Positions 37,794 to 45,618 of a DNA stretch of 64,000 nt are shown piece after piece. The first letter of the stretch is position 1. Each line of letters opens with the position of its first letter. The stretch spans positions 124,001 through 188,000 of the forward strand of contig NZ_JAIWPJ010000004.1 in assembly GCF_020515625.1 (NCBI RefSeq). The letters run 5' to 3'. This DNA comes from Natrinema amylolyticum (GTDB taxonomy: Archaea > Halobacteriota > Halobacteria > Halobacteriales > Natrialbaceae). The notes beneath the pieces are model-generated. The model saw only the letters and a program-made list of their open reading frames with translations, searched no databases and was not told the DNA's origin. Both the position numbers and the translations under genes were made by a program.

Positions 37794-37889
37794 AACCACA
37801 GGGCCGTTGCACTCGGCCTGAAATCCCGTGGTGGGATTCCCGCGTCTTCAGCCGCGGGAGGAGGTCAAGGGACACTGCGCCGAGAGCGA
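37700..37889 (+). ncRNA. Probable TnpB guide RNA (omega/reRNA) region
   Basis: By analogy with studied IS605 elements, the scaffold RNA spans the end of tnpB and the right-end hairpin (to 37869), with the guide being the next 16-20 nt of host DNA (37870 onwards, GGACACTGCGCCGAGAGCGA). The right end has the expected hairpins. Transcript ends are not determinable from sequence alone. Confidence 0.4.
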
Positions 37890-38174
37890 GGAGTGCGATC
37901 GCCTGCCGTCGATAGTCAGGCGCGACCGAGAGCGACCCGAAGAGGACGACGAGCAGGGTCCCGCCGAGAGTGTGTAACGGTGCCCACGAGAACGGAACAC
38001 CGACCAGTCGCGCAACGAAGGCGTCCGGGATCAGCAGTCCGATCTTTCTGAGGTCCGGCGAGAGCGCACCGACCATGACGAGCGTTACCTGCGCCGGCCG
38101 AATCCGCTCGTCCCTGAACGAGAGGAGCGTCCCGATGCTGTAACCGACCAGTACGTGTGTGAGGAGGTCGGGCA

Positions 38175-38806
38175 TCACCGATGACCGCCATCGTGGTGAT
38201 GACCGGTATCCGGTCGCTTCCGGTGCTCCTCGCTCGAGCCGTCGACCGATTCGCCTCCCGGTGACGCGCTCCGAGCGGTCCCGCGGTGGCCGTCACCGGT
38301 CAGTGACTCGGTTCGGGGAACGAGCGCGAGCCGATCGCGATCGACGCGCCAGCCGCGAACGAGACGGGCGAGAACCCAGCAGCCGCCGATGAGCGAGACG
38401 ATACCCATGTACAGGGAGCCCCACAGATCGTCGGTGACGGTCCGATCCGCGTCGAGGGTAGACTCGTCCTCGAGTGTACCGAAGGCGGTCACGCGGTCAT
38501 CAGTCTCGAGGGAGGCTGTCGACTGCTGGAGGGTGTCGGCCGCGTTCGCCACGGTAAATCGACCGTCGCCACCGGTTCGTGTCGCGATCACGATGGGGTC
38601 GGTTTCGACGACCGTGCCGCTGAGAACGACGCGGTCGCCGATGTAGCCCTCGCGGTTCGCCGTCACGTCGTCTTCGGCCGGATACCCGCTCTCCAGCGGC
38701 TCGACGGCACGGCTCCCGTCCAGCACATGAGGCCGAGCAGGGCGACGCCGAGGATAGCCGCGCCGAAAAACCGGCCGGAGTGCCCGAATGAGTCGCAGAG
38801 AAACAT
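38175..38806 (-). pseudogene. OB-fold membrane protein, frameshifted
   Basis: An ATG at 38806 starts MFLCDSFGHSGRFFGAAILG, then VALLGLMCWTGAVP, a clear transmembrane helix, but that frame soon stops. A one-base shift near 38706 leads into VEPLESGYPAEDD, VVLSGTVVETDPIVIATR and a final helix MGIVSLIGGCWVLARLV, which together form an OB-fold domain between two membrane helices. In the second frame the first helix region reads as Arg-rich nonsense. The gene is therefore probably broken by a one-base deletion, unless this is a sequencing error. Function is unknown; it abuts the split hydrolase gene. Confidence 0.62.
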
Positions 38807-39002
38807 CTATCTCGACTAAGAGACGCGTGAGACAATAGAGATTGGGCAGGTCGGAAGACGGACATCTATCGACACCATAGCGACCCGTGCGTCTCACCCT
38901 GTGACGAGCGACTGCAGGGGTACGGACACAGCGCGAGCGCGACGCTCGGCTATCCCGATCGATCCGCTATTCTTTTCTCTCCCTTGGACGTCCTCACGAT
39001 CG

Positions 39003-39452
39003 ATGCGTTACTTCGAGGACATCGAGATCGGCGCGACCGAGGAATTCGGCGAATATCACGTCACCAAGGAAGAAATAACCGAGTTCGCCGAGCAGTACGA
39101 TCCGCAGCCGTTCCACACTGACGAGGCGGCGGCCGAAGAATCGGCGTTCGGCGAGCTCGTCGCGTCGGGGTGGCATACCGCCGCGATGTCGATGCGAATG
39201 CTCGTCGAGAACTACTTGGGGGAACAGGCGGGCATGGGCGGGCGCAGCGCGGACGAGCTGCGGTGGGAGCGGCCGGTCACGCCGGGCGATACGCTCTCTC
39301 TTCGCCTCGAGGTGACGGACAAGCACCGCTCCGAGAGCGACCCGCACCGAGGGTACGTGGATAACTACATCGAGGTTCTGAATCAGGACGACGATGTCGT
39401 GCTCTCGTATACCGTCACGGGGATGGTCGAGCGACGAAGTGCAAGCGAGTAG
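39003..39452 (+). CDS. MaoC family dehydratase
   Basis: A 149-residue hot-dog protein: MRYFEDIEIGATEEFGEYHV, then EQYDPQPFHTDEAAAEES with the Asp/His hydratase motif and GLVASGWHT-like turn (GELVASGWHTAAM). It probably hydrates a short enoyl-CoA in the (R) configuration. ATG at 39003 fits family starts; the open frame upstream has no similarity. It stands between the OB-fold gene and the partition operon with no obvious pathway partner nearby. Confidence 0.88.
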   Translation: MRYFEDIEIGATEEFGEYHVTKEEITEFAEQYDPQPFHTDEAAAEESAFGELVASGWHTAAMSMRMLVENYLGEQAGMGGRSADELRWERPVTPGDTLSLRLEVTDKHRSESDPHRGYVDNYIEVLNQDDDVVLSYTVTGMVERRSASE

Positions 39453-39501
39453 TCGGACGGTCGTCCGCTAATCGCCCGAAGACTGGATCGAAATCGAGCA
39501 G

Positions 39502-39963
39502 TTAGGACTCCGATTCGAAGCCCCAGGCCTCCAGCCGATCGACGACCTCGTCGACGTTGTGCATCGCCGCCTCGTAGGCCGCTTCCCGAACGTCGGTCTT
39601 CGAAACGTCGGTTCCGAGTTCGTCGCTGACTGCACCGACGAACTCGTCCTCCGCCTCGACCACGTAATCGCGGAGATAGAACTGGACCATTCCACGGTCC
39701 TGTTTGACGTTATCGCGCACATAGACCCAGGGAACGCCGTCGTCGCCAGCGCCGGCCTGTGGCGGGTCCTGAATCACTGCATCGTCCGCGTCGGACTCGC
39801 TGTCCTCGTCTCGATCGCTCCCGTCAGTGCCCTCCGCTCGAGCCGACGCCTCGTCCGGTACGGAGCCGTCCGGTTCGGAGTCGGACTCGTCATCGACGGG
39901 CGACGCCGCGGCGTCCTCGTCTCCCGAGTCCGCAAACGGATCGCTCCCGGATCCCTTCTTCAT
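39502..39963 (-). CDS. Acidic partner protein of ParA (candidate centromere-binding protein)
   Basis: A 153-residue protein in two parts. Residues 1-75 are very acidic, rich in Asp, Glu and Ser, and likely disordered. Residues 76-153 form a folded alpha-rich domain (VPWVYVRDNVKQDRGMVQFY, then ELGTDVSKTDVREAAYEAAM). The start overlaps the parA stop by 4 bp. The layout (ParA followed by a small coupled protein) is that of a partition operon, in which the second gene encodes the DNA-binding adaptor. I do not recognise the family; the DNA-binding role is inferred from position. Confidence 0.7.
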   Translation of the reverse strand: MKKGSGSDPFADSGDEDAAASPVDDESDSEPDGSVPDEASARAEGTDGSDRDEDSESDADDAVIQDPPQAGAGDDGVPWVYVRDNVKQDRGMVQFYLRDYVVEAEDEFVGAVSDELGTDVSKTDVREAAYEAAMHNVDEVVDRLEAWGFESES

Positions 39964-40802
39964 CGGTCGCTCACCTCCTCGATCTCCGCCGCCAGCCGAT
40001 CGATCTTCTCGAGGGTTTCCATCTCGTGATCGCGTTGTCGGTCGCGGTACACCTCGACGTAGTGTCGCGGCGGACACTGTTGGTCCCAACAGCCTTCGAA
40101 GAGCGACGATCGCTCGCGGATCGCGACCGGTGCGGGATAGCCTCGATCGCGAATCTCCGTGAGGTATCGCTCCTGATCGGACGTTCGACCGACCCCGTTC
40201 GGAACGGCCGAGAGGACGCCGATTTCGGCCTCGAGTCGATCCTCGAGGCCGTCGACGAGTTCTTCCAAGCCGAGGACGCTTTGCATTCCCTTCCCCGTCG
40301 GCTCGACGGGAATTACCAGACTTCGCGTCGCCGAAACGGCGTTGTAGAGGTGGGGACCCGCAGTCGCCGGCGGATCCACGACGATCACGTCGTACTCGGC
40401 CGGAATACCGGATTCCAAGAGCACCCGTCGGAGCCGATCGTACGGATCGAAGTCGTCACCTTCGCCGAGATCGTCGGCCATCTGCTGTGCTCTGTTCAGA
40501 AGATCCTCGAGGTTCTCGAGCATGTTGTGGCTTGGGATGAGATCGAAGCCGTGCTCCGTTTCCCGGATGAGGTCCTCGAAGGATCCCTTCGGTCGATCGA
40601 TCAGGTGGCGAACGATGTTGTCCGCCTGGCTGTCGTCTCGAGGCGCGTCGACGTCGAGGAGGTAGGTGAGCGAGCCGTTCTGTTGATCCATGTCGATCGC
40701 GAGCACGTCGAGTCCGTGATTGGCGTGAGCTTCGAGCAGCGCCGCACCGATCGTCGATTTCCCGACGCCGCCAGCCTCCGAGTAGGTCGTATATGTGAGC
40801 AT
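39960..40802 (-). CDS. parA: ParA family partition ATPase
   Basis: A 280-residue ParA/MinD-type ATPase. The P-loop reads SEAGGVGKST (residues 8-17), where the signature Lys of the deviant Walker A (KGGVGKT) is Ala. Other features are standard: LDVLAIDMDQQNGSLTYLLD (Walker A-prime) and YDVIVVDPPATAGPHLYNAV (Walker B). It would move plasmid or chromosome DNA over the nucleoid by ATP-driven dimerisation, with an adaptor bound at a centromere. The adaptor candidate is the coupled gene downstream; the iteron region lies directly upstream. Confidence 0.9.
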   Translation of the reverse strand: MLTYTTYSEAGGVGKSTIGAALLEAHANHGLDVLAIDMDQQNGSLTYLLDVDAPRDDSQADNIVRHLIDRPKGSFEDLIRETEHGFDLIPSHNMLENLEDLLNRAQQMADDLGEGDDFDPYDRLRRVLLESGIPAEYDVIVVDPPATAGPHLYNAVSATRSLVIPVEPTGKGMQSVLGLEELVDGLEDRLEAEIGVLSAVPNGVGRTSDQERYLTEIRDRGYPAPVAIRERSSLFEGCWDQQCPPRHYVEVYRDRQRDHEMETLEKIDRLAAEIEEVSDR

Positions 40803-40809
40803 ACGAGTT

Positions 40810-40836
40810 GGTTAGTCTTTCCGAATATAATACTTT
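40810..40836 (-). promoter_or_regulatory. parA promoter with overlapping iteron half-site
   Basis: On the minus strand a TATA-like AGTATTATATTC lies at about 40824-40835, 22-33 bp before the ATG at 40802, fitting a leaderless transcript. An AGACTAACC element (40810-40818), an inverted-orientation relative of the iteron core, sits between box and start. Binding there would block transcription, so the operon probably represses itself. Confidence 0.55.
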
Positions 40837-40861
40837 GGTATACGTACTCGAGAAGACAACT

Positions 40862-42055
40862 GGTTAGGCTAATCGGATAAGCCAATAGAATATCGGCTTA
40901 GGACCCAGTCTGCGACGGTCTCGTAAGGTTCGCCCGGCATCACCAATTGGATAGTCTAATCGGTTAGCCCAAATAGACTGCCGATTCAGTCTTGCGTTCC
41001 GGTGATCGCAGTAAACCGACTGGAGGGCGAGTGGCTCGAGGCACCGAAGGTGTCCCGTCATTGAGCGAAACCGACGGTTTCGCGGACAGGACGATTCCGG
41101 AGGTCGCTTGAGTCGGCACGAAATCGTTCGAAACGACGGAGCCGTTTCGTAATGTCGTAAATCTTCGATTTGTGAGCACGACGACGACCTCGCGGAGCCT
41201 GGCGGGACGTCCGTCCCGCTGACCTCGTGGAAACTTCGTTCCCGCGTCGCTTCGTTCCGTTCAGTCACGAAGATGTTCGATCTTCGATCGACCTTGAGGC
41301 ACTCGGGCCCCCTCCGCCAACAGACATTCTGGATAGATGAGCTGAATAACCTAACCGATTAGCCTAATCATACTGGAGATCCAGTACCATTATACGGCCA
41401 CAGTAGACGGACCGAAACGACCAATCGAATAGGCTAACCAGTTAGCCTAAATATACTGCTAGTTCAGTCCGCACCCCACGACGACCCCGGTAGACATACT
41501 GGAACAGCCAATCGTTCAGTCTAACTAAAGAGCCTATCCAAAGAGCCTAACTAGCATGCCGAGACAATAGGTCCTACTACAGCAGCCCAGACACCGATAC
41601 CCGAGATATCGAACCGAATAGGGTCATCAACCACCCTAGCCGACTACAACGCAGAGTCGGCTGCAACTCGACCGGTCGAGATGGATAATCGATCATCCTA
41701 ATCAAATAGCCTAGCTGATTAGATCAGCGATCGAGACTCGCTCGGGGGAGTACAGAGGTGACTACTGATTAGCCGAAGCAAATAGGTTATTCGGTTAGGC
41801 CAACCAGAAGGTCAAAATAGACGACCCAACGTGACGGGATACTCGTTCTACCCCGAAACTGAGTCGATTCAGATAATAGATCCAATCTAATGGAATAGGC
41901 TAACTCAATAGCATATTTATTTGACCTAATCAGACATATTACTGAGACACTCTCTGTTGAGCGAGACGGCTCACCGCAACGGATATACGACTGCCAAACC
42001 CCAAGTATAACGGAAGAGAATACCAGTATAGTCTAACCGAATAGGCTAACAGTAT
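40862..42055. repeat. Clusters of 13-bp iterons, candidate partition centromere
   Basis: About 1.2 kb of AT-richer non-coding DNA upstream of parA with at least nine clusters of a 13-nt unit, approximate consensus AGNCTAAYCRRWT. Back-to-back units with an exact 13-nt step are at 41518-41556 (three), 41695-41720 (two), 41771-41809 (three), 41884-41922 (three) and 42030-42055 (two). Further clusters, some with an inverted unit, are at 40862-40902, 40952-40978, 41346-41370 and 41428-41451. The repeat 41063-41280 interrupts the array. Iterons beside a parA operon are typical of centromeres; a replication-origin role is also possible. Confidence 0.75.
41063..41280. repeat. Dispersed non-coding repeat, copy 2
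   Basis: Diverged second copy of the 34132-34262 segment, containing the same blocks (GAGCGAAACCGACGG, then GGCGGGACGTCCGTCCCGCT to the end). It has no iterons and splits the iteron array into two parts, so it may have been inserted there. Confidence 0.5.
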
Positions 42056-42437
42056 CCAGGAGACCGTGACCGGTTTCGGAGCAGCGATATCGGTCAGCCG
42101 ACCGGGTCGAAGTCGATCGGCGGCCGGACGACGACGTCTCGTACCCGTTGGCCACCGGTCAGCGCGACCGGTCACTGCCGTCGGTCGTCTGACCCGAGTT
42201 CTCCACATCCGTGATAAACGATAGCGTTTTACTCACAGCGTCGGTAGCGATGACCATGTCGATATGCAGTAGCGGTACGGGCGGATTCGAGACATCTATT
42301 CGGAGCGTGATTGCGCGGCGGAAGTCACAACTGATCGCTCAGTCCGACCGCAACGATGTCCACGGAGACACCGAGACCGGACGAAAGCGTCGCCCGTCTG
42401 GAACCGACGAGGGAACCGAAACCGGGTCGAGTACCCA
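42056..42437. other. Intergenic region before the uronate/pectin locus
   Basis: About 380 bp from the last iteron to the enolase-superfamily gene. It is GC-rich at first, and I see no gene in it. It marks the border between the partition region and the carbohydrate locus. Confidence 0.4.
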
Positions 42438-43661
42438 ATGAGGGACTTCTCGAATCACTCGAGCACTCGACCCGCGGGACAGGACGTCGAAATCACCGGG
42501 ATCGAATCGGCGGTCGTCGAGGGGAACTTCGAGTGGAACCTCGTGAAAGTCCACACCGACGCGGGCGTGACGGGGATCGGCGAGGCGTACCGCGGCGGCG
42601 GGATCCCGGAACTCGTCGAGTACACGAACCGATTTCTCGTCGGGGAGAACCCGCTGGATGTCGAACGACTGTTCCGGTATATCGTCCAGGAGATGTCGGG
42701 TCACGGGGGGACGACGGGGAAGGTCGTCACCGCCGCGTCGGGAATCGAAATCGCACTGTGGGACGCCGCCGGCAAGATTCTGGATCTACCGGTCTACCAG
42801 TTGCTCGGCTCCCGCTACCGCGACCGGGTCCGGATCTACTGTGATTGCCACGCCGGCGAAGCGTATTCGGTCGACGAAGGCGGGTTTACCGAGTACGCCG
42901 ACGCCGAAGCGTACACGCCCGAGGCCTACGCTGCGGAGGCCGAACGCGTCGTCGACATGGGGTTCGACGCGATCAAGTTCGACCTCGACATGGAGGGAGA
43001 CAACGACCCCGATCCGTACAACGGCCGGCTGACCAACGCCGCGTTAAATCGAAAAGTCGAGGTCGTCGACGCCGTCCGCGAGGCGGTCGGCGACGAGATC
43101 GATCTCGCCTTCGACTGCCACTGGGACTACACGGTCGAGAGCGCGGCCCGTCTCGCGAGCAAACTCGAGCCCTACGATCTCATGTGGCTCGAAGACGTCG
43201 TCCCGCCGGAGGAGACGGACGCGCAACGGGAAGTCGCCCGGCGGACCGAGACGCCGCTGGCCACGGGCGAAAACCGGTTCCGGATCCACGAACTGAGCGA
43301 ACTGATCGACGAGTACGCGGTCGACGTGATCACGCCCGATCCGACGACCTGTGGCGGCCTCGCGGAGTCGAAGCGGATCGCTCAACGCGCCGAAGAGCGG
43401 TACGTTCCCTTCTCACCGCACAACGTCTGTAGCCCCGTCGGGACGATGGCCTGTGTCCACCTCTGTGCGGCCGTCCCCAACGCCGACGTGCTCGAATACC
43501 ACGCCCTCGAGGTCGACTGGTGGGACGAGCTGCTCGAACGCGACGAGCCGCTGATCGAAGACGGCTACATCGACGTCCCGACCGAGCCGGGACTGGGCAT
43601 CGAACTGGACGAAGCAGTCGTCGAGAATCGGTCGCTTCCCGGTACGGACGGGTTCGACTGA
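42438..43661 (+). CDS. Enolase-superfamily (mandelate racemase/muconate lactonizing) sugar acid dehydratase
   Basis: A 407-residue enolase-superfamily enzyme. Metal ligands are seen in LAFDCHWDY, LMWLEDVVPP and ATGENRF, and the base His in FSPHNVCSPVG; the His after the first ligand (DCH) is typical of sugar-acid dehydratases such as galactonate/rhamnonate-type enzymes. With the uronate dehydrogenase and DHDPS-family genes nearby, it likely dehydrates galactarate or a related aldarate/aldonate to a 2-keto-3-deoxy acid. The exact substrate is not readable. Confidence 0.85.
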   Translation: MRDFSNHSSTRPAGQDVEITGIESAVVEGNFEWNLVKVHTDAGVTGIGEAYRGGGIPELVEYTNRFLVGENPLDVERLFRYIVQEMSGHGGTTGKVVTAASGIEIALWDAAGKILDLPVYQLLGSRYRDRVRIYCDCHAGEAYSVDEGGFTEYADAEAYTPEAYAAEAERVVDMGFDAIKFDLDMEGDNDPDPYNGRLTNAALNRKVEVVDAVREAVGDEIDLAFDCHWDYTVESAARLASKLEPYDLMWLEDVVPPEETDAQREVARRTETPLATGENRFRIHELSELIDEYAVDVITPDPTTCGGLAESKRIAQRAEERYVPFSPHNVCSPVGTMACVHLCAAVPNADVLEYHALEVDWWDELLERDEPLIEDGYIDVPTEPGLGIELDEAVVENRSLPGTDGFD

Positions 43662-43886
43662 CGACGCGATCGATACCCTCCGAACGGAACACGCTCGGAT
43701 CGATGCGGACAGCGACTCTCGAGGAACGGCGGCACCGTACTCGAACATCGACCGATAGCAACTCGAGACCTCGATCTCACGGATCGCACAGTGGACAGTC
43801 GGAACCGCATCGATCGGTAGCTCGAGGCGATCGGCTTTCGGTCGGTTACTCCCGAAGACGGTCGCTGGGAGCGCCGACTCGAGTCG

Positions 43887-44309
43887 TCATTCGGAGGGAT
43901 CGAAGGCTTCGACGCCCGCACTGGCGATCGCGACGTCTTCCGAAACGTCACCGCCGCTGGCACCGACCGCACCGACGACCTCACCGTCTCGCTCGATCGG
44001 AACGCCGCCACCGAACGTGACGACGCGATTGTCGTCCGTCGACTGGAGTCCGTATACGTCTCCGCCCGGTTCGGATCCTTCCTTCAGGTCCTCCGTCGGC
44101 TTCTTGACGGCAGCCGCAGTGTAGGCCTTGTCGCGTGCGATGCTCGCTGCGACGAGTTTCGCGCCGTCCATGCGACGGAACGCGAGGAGGTTCCCCTCGT
44201 TGTTCGTTACCGCGAGGTTCATCGGAACGCCGAGTTCGTTCGCTTTCGCTTCGGCAGCGTCGAGTAGTTCTTTCGATTCGTCTAACGAAACCGAATGCTG
44301 GGTCTGCAT
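43887..44309 (-). CDS. GlcG/HbpS (DUF336) family protein
   Basis: A 140-residue DUF336 protein: SLDESKELLDAAEAKANELG, LLAFRRMDGAKLVAASIARDKAYTA and GGVPIERDGEVVGAVGASGG are the family's hallmark segments. Members bind heme or small ligands and often sit in catabolic operons for glycolate, propanediol or sugar acids. A TATA-like GATTTATAGTT lies 24-33 bp upstream (44333-44343 on the minus strand), suggesting a leaderless mRNA. It may protect or assist an enzyme of the uronate route. Confidence 0.85.
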   Translation of the reverse strand: MQTQHSVSLDESKELLDAAEAKANELGVPMNLAVTNNEGNLLAFRRMDGAKLVAASIARDKAYTAAAVKKPTEDLKEGSEPGGDVYGLQSTDDNRVVTFGGGVPIERDGEVVGAVGASGGDVSEDVAIASAGVEAFDPSE

Positions 44310-44527
44310 TTCGAGTAAAGAGTGTTCCGTCCAACTATAAATCAGCTTCGGATCGGTAGAGTTCGCGCGTTCGGACCGGAATAAATACCCGCGGGGTAGC
44401 GAACGCGTTAGTGACCTCGATCAGCGCAATCCTCGGGAAGTGGCTACCGATCTCACGAGCGGTTAGCGGACCAGCGAAATGCCCGTCTCGGCACCGAGTG
44501 ACGTGATATCCGTCGACCCGCGCTGTA

Positions 44528-45370
44528 TCACTCCGGCGGGGAGTCCCACGTTTCGCCGTTGTCCTGGGGGTCGTAGTCGATCGTCTCCCGGGCGTTTTCG
44601 ATGCTGTACCAGCGGCGATCGTTATCGCTGACCCCGCTGTAGATGTCGAAGCCGGGATCGTCGGTCTGGAGACACCGGTCGATCATGTGTGCGAAGTCTC
44701 GGCGAGACTGCCACATGGCCTTCATCCGCGCGACCTGCTGTTCGTACTCGACGCTCCCGCGCTCGTAGTCGCCGGCCTCGACGCCGCTCTCGGCGTCACC
44801 GTAGGGGTGGTCGTACTCGGGCATCCGGACGCTACAGATCCGGATCGCGTGGGCTCGTTTCGGGTACTCGTAGTTCTCGACGTAGTATCGACAGAGGTCC
44901 TCGCCGAAGCTCTTCGAGACGCCGTAGTACGAGTCGGGTCGAACCGGATCCTCGTGGGAGAGTTGGAAGGGGGCCTCACTTCCGAGGTAGAGGTCGGGCG
45001 CGTTCTCGGACTCGTACATTCCCATCACGTGGTTCGTGGAGGCGAACACGACCGTCTCGAGTTCCTGGGTGCGGGCGGCCTCGAGAGCGTTCAGCGTCCC
45101 GATGATGTTGGGTTGATGAACGTCGTCCCACGTGCCGTCGGTGAAGGGGTAGCCGGCGAGGTGAATCATCGCGTCCTGGTCGGTGGCCGCGTTCTGAACG
45201 GCAGCCGCGTCCGCGACGTCGGCGACGACGGTATCGTAGGAGCCGTACTCCGCACCGTCGTCCGGATCCTCCAGATCGAGATAGGTGAAGTCGTAGTCGG
45301 GCTCGTCGTGAAGGTGATCGATAATGGCGGTACCACACCGTCCGTACGCACCGGTCAGTAGGACGTTCAC
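44528..45370 (-). CDS. udh: NAD-dependent epimerase/dehydratase family protein, probable uronate dehydrogenase
   Basis: A 280-residue extended-SDR protein starting with GTG. The cofactor loop is LLTGAYGRCGTAI, the catalytic pair is in SYYGVSK (YxxxK), and the STNHVMGMYE stretch matches the SSNHVIG-type motif of bacterial uronate dehydrogenases. It would oxidise galacturonate or glucuronate to the aldarolactone using NAD. A TATA-like CAATTATAGT lies 23-32 bp upstream of the start. It diverges from the DHDPS-family gene, its expected pathway partner. Confidence 0.8.
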   Translation of the reverse strand: MNVLLTGAYGRCGTAIIDHLHDEPDYDFTYLDLEDPDDGAEYGSYDTVVADVADAAAVQNAATDQDAMIHLAGYPFTDGTWDDVHQPNIIGTLNALEAARTQELETVVFASTNHVMGMYESENAPDLYLGSEAPFQLSHEDPVRPDSYYGVSKSFGEDLCRYYVENYEYPKRAHAIRICSVRMPEYDHPYGDAESGVEAGDYERGSVEYEQQVARMKAMWQSRRDFAHMIDRCLQTDDPGFDIYSGVSDNDRRWYSIENARETIDYDPQDNGETWDSPPE

Positions 45371-45618
45371 ACCTGTTCCGTCTGTCGTATGTGACTATAA
45401 TTGTTCGGATGACGGACGGGGTTCGGAGCCGGGTTTCGACGCGGCGAATACGGGGTCCCCCACCGGACGATATCGGCGTCGGCGTCCGCGGCTCGGTGGG
45501 CCGCCGATCCGACGAACGGCAGTATCCGAGAGCGAGATCGACGGTCGTCTCGCCCTCCCATACCGAATCGGGAACGGGATGACGATACGTTTATCAGGTG
45601 GCTCTCCGATTTCGAATC
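45371..45618. promoter_or_regulatory. Divergent promoter region, uronate dehydrogenase / DHDPS-family gene
   Basis: The 248-bp region has TATA-like boxes close to both starts: ACTATAATTG at 45393-45402 for the leftward gene and CGTTTATCA near 45587-45595 for the rightward gene. Both spacings fit leaderless transcripts. Shared control of the two genes from this region is likely. Confidence 0.45.

Larger units (their letters stand above)
36044..37869 (+). mobile_element. IS200/IS605-family insertion sequence (tnpA + tnpB)
   Basis: About 1.83 kb with intact tnpA and tnpB in the same direction, overlapping by 4 bp. The left end begins with a hairpin (CCTCCG, loop with TCTTCAG, CGGAGG) following CATAC in the target. 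The right end carries a second hairpin (TCCCGCG and CGCGGGA around a TCTTCAG loop) and finishes GGAGGTCAAG. Subterminal hairpins, no inverted termini and no target duplication are the hallmarks of the single-strand peel-and-paste family. Both genes look functional, so the element may still be mobile. Confidence 0.88.
35822..38175 (-). pseudogene. Membrane-bound metal-dependent hydrolase (YdjM/DUF457-like), split by an insertion sequence
   Basis: The N-terminal part (38175 down to 37870) encodes MPDLLTHVLVGYSIGTLL, with the early His of this family, and GALSPDLRKIGLL. The C-terminal part (36043 down to 35822) encodes GLYHALDVALLSATG and ends in a membrane helix and ARRYWFPNRPETST. Removing 36044-37869 restores one frame reading LGAVSVCAIGLYHALD, with the second His-Asp motif. 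The insertion is therefore the cause of inactivation. The start overlaps the end of the OB-fold gene upstream, suggesting a former two-gene unit. The exact junction may shift by a few bases. Confidence 0.8.

Noticed and set aside
40862-42055. Possible CRISPR array in the repeat-rich region
   Set aside because: The repeats are 13 nt, imperfect, partly inverted and joined directly in small clusters. There are no 30-40 nt repeats with regular unique spacers, and no cas genes.
39502-42437. Replication origin with initiator gene
   Set aside because: No orc1/cdc6 or plasmid rep gene is present on either side of the iterons in this window; a centromere role is better supported by the adjacent parA.
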